Below, piece after piece: positions 46,231 through 54,067 of a stretch of DNA of 64,000 nt. Position numbers and translations under genes: made by a program. The notes beneath the pieces are model-generated. The model saw nothing but the letters and a program-made list of their open reading frames with translations, ran no database searches and was not told where the DNA came from. The stretch spans positions 62,001 through 126,000 of the forward strand of contig NZ_JAMQOP010000002.1 in the NCBI RefSeq assembly GCF_031624495.1, given 5' to 3'. This DNA is from Halogeometricum sp. S1BR25-6. Lineage in GTDB: Archaea; Halobacteriota; Halobacteria; Halobacteriales; Haloferacaceae. The number at the start of each line of letters is the position of its first letter. Position 1 is the stretch's first letter.

Positions 46231-48210
46231 TTACTTGCCCTCGAACTCGGGGTCGCGGTCGCCCATGAACGCCGTCATTCCCTCCATCAGGTCGTCGGTC
46301 GCGAAGAGGAGGCCGAACGACTGCGATTCGACTTCGAGGCCGGCGTCGGTGTCCTCCCAACCGCTGTGCATCGCGCGCTTGGTGTACTTCTGCGCGATGG
46401 GCGGTCCCTGCGCGAAGCGCTTGGCGTACTCGAACGCGTTCTCGTCGAACTCGTCGTTCTCGTACACCTCGTTCACGAAGCCGTAGTCGGCCATCGTCTC
46501 CGCGTCGTAGCGGTCGGCGGTGAAGATGATCTCCTTCGCGCGACCGGTGCCGACGATGCGCTGGAGGCGGACGCTGCCGCCCCACCCGGGCAGGAGACCG
46601 AGGTCGTGTTCGGGTTGACCGAACTCCGAGCGCTTCGAGGCGACGCGGAGGTCCGCGCACATGCTCAGTTCCATCCCGCCGCCGAGGCAGTAGCCGTCGA
46701 TGGCGGCGACGACGGGCTTGTCGCAGTCTTCGAGTTTGCCGAAGGTGCGCTGACCCCGCCGGGAGAGTTCGGCCCCGACGTTTGGGTCGCCGGCGCTTCC
46801 GGCGGCGCTCTGGATGTCGGCGCCGGCGGAGAACGCGCGGTCGCCCGCCCCCGTGAGGAGGATGGTGCGGACGTCCTCGTCCGCGGCGAGAGCGTCGACG
46901 GCCGCCGAGAGGTCGGCGATGAGGTCGTCGCTGATGGTGTTCAGTCGGTGGGGGCGGTCCAGTTCGAGGTGACCAACGCCCTCGCGCACCTCGACGGAAA
47001 CGTTCTCGAAGTCGTAGGGGTCGGCGTCGCCGTCGTCGGCGCTCCCGTGGAAGTTCTCGCCCGATTCGGCCAGTTCGCGCAGGTAGTCGACCGCCTCGTA
47101 GCGCTCTTCGCCCGTCTCCTCGTGCAGGTCGTCAAGCGTCTCGACCAGCGTCGCCAGACCCGCGTCGTCGGCTATCTTCGCCGGGCCGTCGGGGAAACCG
47201 CCGCCGAGTTTCAGCGCGCGGTCGATATCGGAGACGGTGGCCACTTCGTTCCCGAGGAGGCCGGCCACCTCGTTCGCCATCACGGCCGTCAGGCGGCGGG
47301 CGACGTCGTCGCGGACCTCGTCGGTGGGGACCTGCGCGCCTTCTCCGTCCTCGTAGTCGTAGAACCCCTTCCCGGTCTTCTTCCCGAGGTTCTCCGCCTC
47401 AACTTTCTCTTCGAGGAGCGGGCAGGGTTCGTAGGCGTCGCCGAGCACCTCGTGCATGTATTCGAGAACATGGTAGCCGACGTCGATACCGACCTGGTCG
47501 GCGAGTTCGAAGCTCCCCATCGGCAGGCCGATTCCGTACTTCGTCGTGGAGTCGACCTCCGAGACGGTGGCGTCGCCAGACTCCACTATCCACGCCGCCT
47601 CGTTCATCAGGGGCACTAGGATGCGGTTGGCGACGAAGCCGGGACTGTCCTTCATGACGCGCACGGGCGTTTTGTCCATCGACTCGGCGAGGTCGGTTAT
47701 CAGGTCCATCGTCTCCGCGGAGGTGTCCGCCCCGGAGATGACCTCGACGAGTTGCATCCGAACGGGCGGGTTGAAAAAGTGCATCCCGCAGAACCGCTCG
47801 GGGCGCTCCGTCACCTCGGCGAGTTCGGTGACCGAGAGGCTGGAGGTGTTCGTGGCGAACACCGTCTCCTCGGGAGCGGCCGCCTCCAACTCAGTGTAGA
47901 CGTCCTTCTTGATGTCCATCCGCTCGGGGACGGCCTCTATCACCACGTCGGCGTCCGCGACGGACTCCGCGAGGTCGACGTACGTCTCCACCCGTCCGAG
48001 GGCATCCTCGGCGTCGGCCTCGGTTATCTGCTCTTTCTCGGCGAGTTTGTCGAGCGACCACTCTATCTGGTCGTAGCCGTTCTCCACGAACTCCTCGTTG
48101 ATGTCGCGCAGGTGCACTTCGTAGCCGGCCAGCGCCGCCACCTCGGCGATACCGTGGCCCATGTTACCGGCACCGAGAACCGTGATAGTGTTGATATCGT
48201 CTAACTCCAT
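46231..48210 (-). CDS. 3-hydroxyacyl-CoA dehydrogenase / enoyl-CoA hydratase fusion
   Basis: A 659-residue bifunctional protein. Residues 1-290 hold an NAD-binding 3-hydroxyacyl-CoA dehydrogenase (VLGAGNMGHGIAE at 11-23; CGMHFFNPPVRMQLVEVI with the catalytic His; KDSPGFVANRI). A second HCDH-C-like domain (about 290-380) includes GKGFYDYEDG and IDRALKLGGGFPDGP. The C-terminal crotonase domain (about 400-659) has FSAGADI, CLGGGMELSMCADL and EHDLGLLPGWGG with both catalytic Glu residues. It functions in fatty-acid beta-oxidation or a related C4-CoA pathway. The ATG at 48210 is preferred over one ten codons upstream. Confidence 0.94.
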   Translation of the reverse strand: MELDDINTITVLGAGNMGHGIAEVAALAGYEVHLRDINEEFVENGYDQIEWSLDKLAEKEQITEADAEDALGRVETYVDLAESVADADVVIEAVPERMDIKKDVYTELEAAAPEETVFATNTSSLSVTELAEVTERPERFCGMHFFNPPVRMQLVEVISGADTSAETMDLITDLAESMDKTPVRVMKDSPGFVANRILVPLMNEAAWIVESGDATVSEVDSTTKYGIGLPMGSFELADQVGIDVGYHVLEYMHEVLGDAYEPCPLLEEKVEAENLGKKTGKGFYDYEDGEGAQVPTDEVRDDVARRLTAVMANEVAGLLGNEVATVSDIDRALKLGGGFPDGPAKIADDAGLATLVETLDDLHEETGEERYEAVDYLRELAESGENFHGSADDGDADPYDFENVSVEVREGVGHLELDRPHRLNTISDDLIADLSAAVDALAADEDVRTILLTGAGDRAFSAGADIQSAAGSAGDPNVGAELSRRGQRTFGKLEDCDKPVVAAIDGYCLGGGMELSMCADLRVASKRSEFGQPEHDLGLLPGWGGSVRLQRIVGTGRAKEIIFTADRYDAETMADYGFVNEVYENDEFDENAFEYAKRFAQGPPIAQKYTKRAMHSGWEDTDAGLEVESQSFGLLFATDDLMEGMTAFMGDRDPEFEGK

Positions 48211-48362
48211 ACCCCGAATCTCGGTTGCGAGGCGTTTCAACGTTTCCCTCGTAATCAGTTAAAACTCTTAGATAGTTTATTAACGGTTCTTCGTGATGCA
48301 CCTGCGGGTTGGCGGCCGAGAAACTATTGGCGCCCGCGTCCCGCTTGCCGGACGAACACACC

Positions 48363-48977
48363 GTGACCGACGACGCAGACTCCGTCCTTCGAGAAGACCC
48401 CGTGATGCGGCGAGTGATGGACCGGCGCGACCCCTACACCGAACGCGAGTGGACGCCCTTCGAGCGCATCGTCGTCGCCATCGCCTACCAGAGCGTCTCG
48501 ACGGCCAGCGCGGCGGCCGTCACGGAACGCGTCTTCGAGACGCTCGACGGGGAAGTGACGCCCGAACGCGTGCTCGAAACGGACGAGTCGGCGCTCCGGG
48601 AGGCGGGTCTCTCCGGGCGAAAGGTGGAGTACGTCCGGAACGCGGCGCGGGCCTTCCGGGAGTCGGACTTCTCGCGGGAGACGTTAGCCGACTACTCGGA
48701 CGAGGAGGTGGTCGAGACGCTCACCGAGATATCCGGCATCGGCGAGTGGACCGCCGAGATGTTCCTCCTATTCGTTCTGGGGCGAGACGACGTGCTCCCC
48801 CTCGGGGATTTGGCCGTCCGACGCGGCATCGAGGACCTGTACGGCGAGGGGAAGAGAGACGGCGAGGACGGCGAACTGACGCGGGCGGAGATGCGGGATA
48901 TCGCCGAGCGGTGGCGGCCGTACCGGTCGCTGGCGACGCGGTACGTCTGGGCCGACTACATGGCCGACGAGGGGTAG
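48363..48977 (+). CDS. HhH-GPD DNA glycosylase (AlkA/MAG-like), copy 1
   Basis: A 204-residue protein initiated at GTG 48363. The HhH-GPD core reads LTEISGIGEWTAEMFLLFVLGRDDVLPLGDLAVRRGI: helix-hairpin-helix, then the catalytic Asp in LPLGDLAV. A FERIVVAIAYQSVSTASAAAV helix precedes it. It belongs to the DNA-3-methyladenine glycosylase 2 group, excising alkylated bases. A convergent paralog lies 39 bp away. Confidence 0.88.
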   Translation: MTDDADSVLREDPVMRRVMDRRDPYTEREWTPFERIVVAIAYQSVSTASAAAVTERVFETLDGEVTPERVLETDESALREAGLSGRKVEYVRNAARAFRESDFSRETLADYSDEEVVETLTEISGIGEWTAEMFLLFVLGRDDVLPLGDLAVRRGIEDLYGEGKRDGEDGELTRAEMRDIAERWRPYRSLATRYVWADYMADEG

Positions 48978-49016
48978 GCGAGGGCCGGACTCGGAGTCGA
49001 AGAGGGAGTCGAAGAG

Positions 49017-49580
49017 TCAGTCCACCGACCGCCAGAGGTACCGCGAGGCGAGCGTTCGGTGCGGCCGCCACGCTTCCGCGCGGTCGACCATCGCCGTCCG
49101 GTCGTCCTCGTCGATGCCGTACAGTTTCGCCATCGCCTTCCGAATCCCGAGGTCCTCGACGGGGAAGACGTCCTCCCGGCCGAGGACGAACATCAGATAC
49201 ATCTTCGCCGTCCAGTCCCCGACGCCGCGAATCTCTGTGAGGCGGGCGAGCGCCTCCTCGTCGCTCAGGTGCGCGAGACCCTCGCGGGTGAGGTCGTCCT
49301 CCTGAAACGCCGTCGCGACGCTCCGCACGTACGATATCTTCTGCGAGGAGAGCCCCACGTCGCGAAGCGCGTCTTCCTCGGCGGCCAGCATCGCCTCCGG
49401 CGTCACCTCGAAGCGCTCGAACAGGCGGTCCCGGATGGCGGCCGCCGACTGCGTCGACAACTGCTGGTTGACGATGGAGACGACGAACCGCTCGAACTCG
49501 TTTTCGGCGGGTTCGACGGCGAGTTCGCCGTGCTCCGCGACGAGTTCGGCGAGTCGGTCGTCGTTCCGTATCGGGTCCAT
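49017..49580 (-). CDS. HhH-GPD DNA glycosylase (AlkA/MAG-like), copy 2
   Basis: A 187-residue paralog of the convergent neighbour. It has FERFVVSIVNQQLSTQSAAAIRDRLF, LTEIRGVGDWTAKMYLMFVLGREDVFPVEDLGIRKAM with the catalytic Asp, and a WRPHRTLASRYLW end. The QQLST motif is closer to the classical AlkA/MAG pattern than copy 1 (YQSVST), so the two may differ in base specificity. Confidence 0.9.
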   Translation of the reverse strand: MDPIRNDDRLAELVAEHGELAVEPAENEFERFVVSIVNQQLSTQSAAAIRDRLFERFEVTPEAMLAAEEDALRDVGLSSQKISYVRSVATAFQEDDLTREGLAHLSDEEALARLTEIRGVGDWTAKMYLMFVLGREDVFPVEDLGIRKAMAKLYGIDEDDRTAMVDRAEAWRPHRTLASRYLWRSVD

Positions 49581-49658
49581 GGTCCGCCGTTCGGGTCGCC
49601 CGGAAATAGGGGCGTCGCTCCCGGCGGGCGGACCCGTGTTCGGTCGCGACTCAGCGCT

Positions 49659-51020
49659 TCACTCTTCCTCTTCGAGACGTTCCTCGCTGTCGCCGTCCTT
49701 GCCGCCCTCGTCGACGCGGCGGCGCACGTCGACGCGGTAGTGTTCGAGGATGTCGCGGCCGAGGAGGAGCGGGTAGTCCATGTGCGAGCGGTCCTCGACG
49801 CTCGCGGTGACGGTGTGTTGGGTGCCGCCGATGCCGATGACGAGGTCGACGACGGGGCGCGCCTTGCCGGACTTCACGGACCCCGACTTCACGCGCGTCA
49901 TGCTTTTGATGGGACCGGCCCCGATTTTCGCCGCGAGCGAGGTGTCGATGCTCGTCCGCGTCGCGCCGGTGTCGGACTTCGCCAGCGCCTGCGTCGACCC
50001 GCTGGTGCCCGAGACGACGACCTCCTCGATGTAGCCGATGAGCGGCAGTTCGCCCTCCGGTCCGGGGTCGACGCGCGGCATGCTCGCCGGTTCGGAGTCG
50101 TCGAGCGTCGCCGCCAGTTCGGCCACGCGGTCCTCCTCGACGTCGCCGCCCGCCTGTTCGATGGCGAGTTTGGCGATGTAGGGGGCGGGCGACCGACTCG
50201 TCGCCTGGTACAGTCCCTTGAAGCCGGCCGTCGGGTTCACTTCGAGGACGAACCAGCCGTCGTCGCCCTCGATGAGGTCGACGCCGACGTAGTCGAGGCC
50301 GATGACCTCGGCGGCGTACAGTGCCGTCTCCTTGGCCTCCTTCGGCATCTCTCCCGTCGCGTCGGCCACGTCGCCGCCGAGGGCGACGTTCGTCCGCCAG
50401 TCGCCCTCCGGGGCGTAACGGTACATCGCGCCGATGACCTCGCCGTCGACGATGTAGACGCGCAGGTCGCGGTGCTCGTTCTCGTCGCGTTCGATGAGGT
50501 CCTGCAGGAACGCCTGCCGGTTGCCGACTTTCGGGTTGACGGGGGTCGTGAGGTCAACCTTCCACGTCCCGCCGCCGTGCGTCCCGATGGCGGACTTGTA
50601 GACGCCGACGTCGCCGAAGCGGTCGCGGCCCTGGTTCAGCCGCTCGTTCGAGAGGGCGAGGAGCGCGTCGGGCACCTTGATGTTCCAGTTGGCGAGCGTC
50701 GCGGCGGTGGCGAACTTGTGGACGGCGGTGAGCACCGACGCCGGTTCGTTCAGCATCGGCCGGATGCGCTCGAAGGTGGTGGCGAGACCGAGCAGTTCGG
50801 CGGGCGCTTCGGTGTTCGAGAGCAGCAGGCGGTTGGCGATGATGTCGACCTCGGGTTCGACCGAGACGTCGCCGTCCTCGATGCTGATGGCCGTGTTCTC
50901 CCGGCGGAGCCAGACGCCCTCGTGCCCCAGGTCGTCAACAGCGTTCAAGATAGCCTTCGTCTCCTTGCTGTTGTGTAGTGACAACACCCCGACTCGAACC
51001 GAATCACCGTCGCCAGACAT
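49659..51020 (-). CDS. RimK-like ATP-grasp ligase fused to retropepsin-like protease domain
   Basis: A 453-residue two-domain protein. Residues 5-295 are a RimK-type ATP-grasp ligase (ERIRPMLNEPASVLTAVHKFAT, KSAIGTHGGGTW, and the Mg-binding Glu260/Asn262 in WFVLEVNPTAGFKG). Residues 325-435 are a RimB/RimK-associated pepsin-like aspartic protease domain: Asp350-Thr-Gly-Ala (SDTGATRTS), VVDLVIGIGG, and MDYPLLLGRDIL. In bacteria the two domains are usually separate rimK and rimB-type genes. The ligase adds Glu to a protein or small molecule; the partner protease may trim it. The neighbouring divergent gene is an aspartoacylase-type zinc enzyme. Confidence 0.88.
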   Translation of the reverse strand: MSGDGDSVRVGVLSLHNSKETKAILNAVDDLGHEGVWLRRENTAISIEDGDVSVEPEVDIIANRLLLSNTEAPAELLGLATTFERIRPMLNEPASVLTAVHKFATAATLANWNIKVPDALLALSNERLNQGRDRFGDVGVYKSAIGTHGGGTWKVDLTTPVNPKVGNRQAFLQDLIERDENEHRDLRVYIVDGEVIGAMYRYAPEGDWRTNVALGGDVADATGEMPKEAKETALYAAEVIGLDYVGVDLIEGDDGWFVLEVNPTAGFKGLYQATSRSPAPYIAKLAIEQAGGDVEEDRVAELAATLDDSEPASMPRVDPGPEGELPLIGYIEEVVVSGTSGSTQALAKSDTGATRTSIDTSLAAKIGAGPIKSMTRVKSGSVKSGKARPVVDLVIGIGGTQHTVTASVEDRSHMDYPLLLGRDILEHYRVDVRRRVDEGGKDGDSEERLEEEE

Positions 51021-51110
51021 ACAGCAACCTAACAGAGGCGGGTTTCAAAGGTATGCCGGTGTCTCGGTGTCGTGGGTGTCGTTCGCGCGCCGGAGGCGCG
51101 GTATGGGGAG

Positions 51111-51118
51111 TTTATATA
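51111..51118 (+). promoter_or_regulatory. TATA box of the zinc-enzyme gene
   Basis: TTTATATA lies 23-30 nt upstream of ATG 51141, the spacing expected for a leaderless haloarchaeal transcript. Confidence 0.65.
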
Positions 51119-51140
51119 CGTCCCTCACCCAGACCCGGGT

Positions 51141-52169
51141 ATGCGCGACGACGGGGCCTTCACGTACAACGGCGGGAAGGTCGCACGCGGCGAGACGCAG
51201 AACGTTCGGTACGGCATCAGCGAGACGTATCTCGGCGACCCGGTGCGCATCCCCGTCACCATCATCAACGGGGAGCGCGACGGACCTACGGCGTTCCTGA
51301 CGGCCGCCGCACACGGGGACGAACTCAACGGCATCGAGGTGGTCCGCGAGGTGGCCCACGAGTGGGACCTCTCGGACCTTGCCGGAACGCTGGTCTGTAT
51401 GCCCGTGCTGAACGTTCCCGGCTTCCTCGCTCAGCAGCGGTATCTCCCCATCTACGACCGCGACCTGAACCGGTCATTCCCGGGGCGGGAGGACTCGACG
51501 AGCGCCAAGCGGATGGCCGCCCGCATCTTCGACAACTTCATCCTGCCCTGCGATTTCGGCATCGACTTCCACACGTCGACGCGCGGGCGAACGAACATGC
51601 TCCACGTTCGCGCCGACATGGAGCACGCGGGCACCGCCCGCCTCGCCAACGCGTTCGGTTCGCACGTCATCATCGCCAGCGGGGGCGGCGAGGGGATGCT
51701 CCGCACAGAGGCGACGGCGGCGGGCGTCCCGTCCATCACCGTCGAGATGGGCGAGGCCCACCGCTTTCAGCGCGAACTCATCGACGAGGCGCTCGCCGGC
51801 GTCGAGAGCGTGTTCGCGGAGTACGGCCTCTACGACGACACCGCCGTCCGCTGGCCCGGGTGGCGGACGGTCATCGACGACGAGAACGAGAAGACGTGGA
51901 TTCGCGCCGACGCCGGCGGCATCGTCGACATGCATTACGACCGCGGGTCGTTGATCCACGAGGGCGACCGCATCTGCACCATCACCAACCCGTTCAAGGA
52001 CGACAACGTCACCGTTGAGGCGCCCTTCACCGGACTGATGGTCGGCGTGCTGGAGAACCCGGTGGTCTACCCCGGCAACCCCCTCTGCCATCTCGTCGAA
52101 CTCGAAGCGAACGTCCGCCGCGTCGTCGAACGCGAGCAGTCGCCCGACGGCGACTCCGTCAGAGCCTGA
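51141..52169 (+). CDS. Aspartoacylase/succinylglutamate desuccinylase family zinc enzyme
   Basis: A 342-residue protein. Zinc ligands: His58 and Glu61 (AAAHGDELNG) and His144 (DFHTSTRGR); substrate-binding DLNRSFPGRED precedes it. The C-terminal 90 residues form a lipoyl-like barrel (AGGIVDMHYDRGSLIHEGD) found in this subfamily. It is divergent from the RimK-protease fusion; in bacteria genes of these families co-occur, which suggests that ligase, protease and deacylase act on the same glutamylated substrate. This is inference. TATA spacing supports the chosen ATG. Confidence 0.88.
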   Translation: MRDDGAFTYNGGKVARGETQNVRYGISETYLGDPVRIPVTIINGERDGPTAFLTAAAHGDELNGIEVVREVAHEWDLSDLAGTLVCMPVLNVPGFLAQQRYLPIYDRDLNRSFPGREDSTSAKRMAARIFDNFILPCDFGIDFHTSTRGRTNMLHVRADMEHAGTARLANAFGSHVIIASGGGEGMLRTEATAAGVPSITVEMGEAHRFQRELIDEALAGVESVFAEYGLYDDTAVRWPGWRTVIDDENEKTWIRADAGGIVDMHYDRGSLIHEGDRICTITNPFKDDNVTVEAPFTGLMVGVLENPVVYPGNPLCHLVELEANVRRVVEREQSPDGDSVRA

Positions 52170-52318
52170 ATCGGAAGGCGCGTCTCGAACGCCCGACGGA
52201 GGACCGCTCCCGCCGAAATCGGTGCTCGCGCGGCGGTAAACCGGACCCCGCTCGCCGTACTGGCTTCGCGGCACGGGCTGCCGATTCTTTTCTCGCGGCT
52301 CGTGCCGTACACGTAAGT

Positions 52319-52326
52319 TCTATACT
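52319..52326 (+). promoter_or_regulatory. TATA-like box of the sdh operon
   Basis: TCTATACT lies 27-34 nt before ATG 52353 and is the best promoter match in the intergenic region, consistent with a leaderless or very short-leader sdhC transcript. Confidence 0.5.
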
Positions 52327-52352
52327 ACCGCGCTCCCGAGCCTCAAGCGAGC

Positions 52353-52745
52353 ATGAGTCAGTCTTACAATCGAGGCCTCATCGAGGACTTCGGCCGATGG
52401 AAGGAGTTCTCCGCGGGGATGTGGGCCTGGATTTTCCACAAGTTCACCGGCTGGGTGCTGGTGGGATATCTCTTCACCCACATCGCCGTCCTCTCGACGG
52501 CGTTGACGGGCGCCGCGGCGTACACGGAGACTATCCAGACTCTCGAGAGTCTGCTCGTGGTTCGCATCCTCGAAGTCGGCCTCCTCGCGGTGGCCGTCTT
52601 CCACATCCTCAACGGCCTCCGCCTGCTCCTCGTCGACCTCGGCGTGGGGCTTCACGCACAGGACAAGAGCTTCTACGCCTCGCTGGCGCTGACGGGCGCT
52701 ATCGTCGTCGCCAGCGTGCCGACGTTCCTCGCGGGGGTGTTCTAA
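52353..52745 (+). CDS. sdhC: Succinate dehydrogenase cytochrome b556 subunit (SdhC)
   Basis: A 130-residue three-span membrane subunit. It begins [16 protein letters not shown], with the conserved [17 protein letters not shown] in the first span (the His is a likely haem or quinone-site residue) and [15 protein letters not shown] in span 2. It anchors SdhAB and takes part in quinone reduction. It is the first gene of sdhCDBA; 2 bp separate it from sdhD. Confidence 0.93.
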   Translation: MSQSYNRGLIEDFGRWKEFSAGMWAWIFHKFTGWVLVGYLFTHIAVLSTALTGAAAYTETIQTLESLLVVRILEVGLLAVAVFHILNGLRLLLVDLGVGLHAQDKSFYASLALTGAIVVASVPTFLAGVF

Positions 52746-52747
52746 CG

Positions 52748-53125
52748 ATGGCGGAACACTACTCCTCGTTCGAACGCGGCGGGAGGCGGTGGCTCTGGCA
52801 GCGCATCACGGCGGCGTTCCTCGTGATAGTGCTCGCCTTCCACTTCTTCCTCCTCCACTTCGTCCACCACGCGGACGAGGTGACCTTCGCCATGTCGTCG
52901 GCGCGGATGGAGCAGTGGACCTACTACTCGCTGATGATCCTGTTCTTGGTCACCGCGACGTTCCACGGCGTCAACGGCGTGTTCAACGCCCTGGTGAACC
53001 AAGGAATCGAAGGAACGCGGAAGACGGCCGTGAAGTGGACGCTGGTCGCCGCCAGCCTCCTCCTGATCGTACAGGGCGTCCGAACGGCGAACGCGTGGGC
53101 GGGAATCAGTCTCCTCCCCTTCTAA
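52748..53125 (+). CDS. sdhD: Succinate dehydrogenase membrane subunit (SdhD)
   Basis: A 125-residue three-span protein: WQRITAAFLVIVLAFHFFLLHFVHH, then MILFLVTATFHGVNGVFNALVNQG, then a final LVAASLLLIVQGVRT span. The His-containing FHFFLLHF and FHGVNG segments fit haem/quinone-site residues of the second anchor. It lies between sdhC and sdhB with 1-2 bp spacings. Confidence 0.92.
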   Translation: MAEHYSSFERGGRRWLWQRITAAFLVIVLAFHFFLLHFVHHADEVTFAMSSARMEQWTYYSLMILFLVTATFHGVNGVFNALVNQGIEGTRKTAVKWTLVAASLLLIVQGVRTANAWAGISLLPF

Positions 53126-53126
53126 C

Positions 53127-54017
53127 ATGAGCACGCAAGTTCCGGAACAAACCGAAGAAGAATCGTCCGCCGACACCGAATCGCAGTCGCAGTCCCAGTC
53201 GGCCGCACAGCAGGCGCGGATGCAGAAGAAGCGCGACCGGGCCGCAGAGCGCGACCGCCAGAAGGAGGCCGAAGAGGCCGAGAAGGCGTCCAGCGAGGAC
53301 GACACCTACCTCCTGAAGGTGTTCCGCTACGACCCCGAAGTCGAGGGCAAACAGGAGCCGCGGTTCGACGAGTTCCACGTCCCCTACCACCAGGGGATGA
53401 CCGTCCTCGACGCGCTGATGTACGCCCGCGACGAGTACGACTCCAGTCTCACCTTCAGACACTCCTGCCGACAGGCGGTCTGCGGGTCGGACGCGCTGTT
53501 CATCGACGGCCGACAACGGCTCGGCTGCAAGACCCAGCTGTCGGACCTCGAAGAGCCCGTGCGCATCGAACCGCTCCCCCACCAGGAGGTCGTCAAGGAC
53601 CTCGTCGTGGACATGGAGCACTTCTACGACCAGATGCACGCGGTCGAACCGTACTTCCAAACGAACGACCTCCCGGAGGGCGAACAGCTCCAGTCCCGCG
53701 AGAACCGCGAGAAGATCAAGATGTCCACGCGCTGCATCTGGTGCGGCGCGTGCATGTCCTCGTGTAACATCGCGGCGGGCGACAACAAGTACCTCGGCCC
53801 CGCGGCCATCAACAAGGCGTACCGCTTCACGATGGACGAACGCGAGGGCGAGGACATGCAGGAACACCGGATGGAGATTCTGGAGCAAGAACACGGCGTC
53901 TGGCGCTGTCAGACGCAGTTCTCCTGCACCGAGGTGTGCCCGAAAGACATCCCGCTCACGGAGCACATCCAGGAGCTGAAGCGCGAGGCGGTCAAGAACA
54001 ACCTGAAGTTCTGGTGA
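53127..54017 (+). CDS. sdhB: Succinate dehydrogenase iron-sulfur subunit (SdhB)
   Basis: A 296-residue protein. An acidic, Gln/Ser-rich N-terminal extension (about 60 residues) precedes the ferredoxin domain with Cys114, Cys119, Asp122 and Cys134 as the 2Fe-2S ligands; the Asp in place of the third Cys is also found in E. coli SdhB. The C-terminal 4Fe-4S/3Fe-4S clusters are held by STRCIWCGACMSSCNI and FSCTEVCPKDIPL. It transfers electrons from SdhA to the membrane subunits. Confidence 0.96.
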   Translation: MSTQVPEQTEEESSADTESQSQSQSAAQQARMQKKRDRAAERDRQKEAEEAEKASSEDDTYLLKVFRYDPEVEGKQEPRFDEFHVPYHQGMTVLDALMYARDEYDSSLTFRHSCRQAVCGSDALFIDGRQRLGCKTQLSDLEEPVRIEPLPHQEVVKDLVVDMEHFYDQMHAVEPYFQTNDLPEGEQLQSRENREKIKMSTRCIWCGACMSSCNIAAGDNKYLGPAAINKAYRFTMDEREGEDMQEHRMEILEQEHGVWRCQTQFSCTEVCPKDIPLTEHIQELKREAVKNNLKFW

Positions 54018-54067
54018 ACGGGCAACATAAGTTCAGCCAGTCCTAACCCACGACAAACACTCACACC

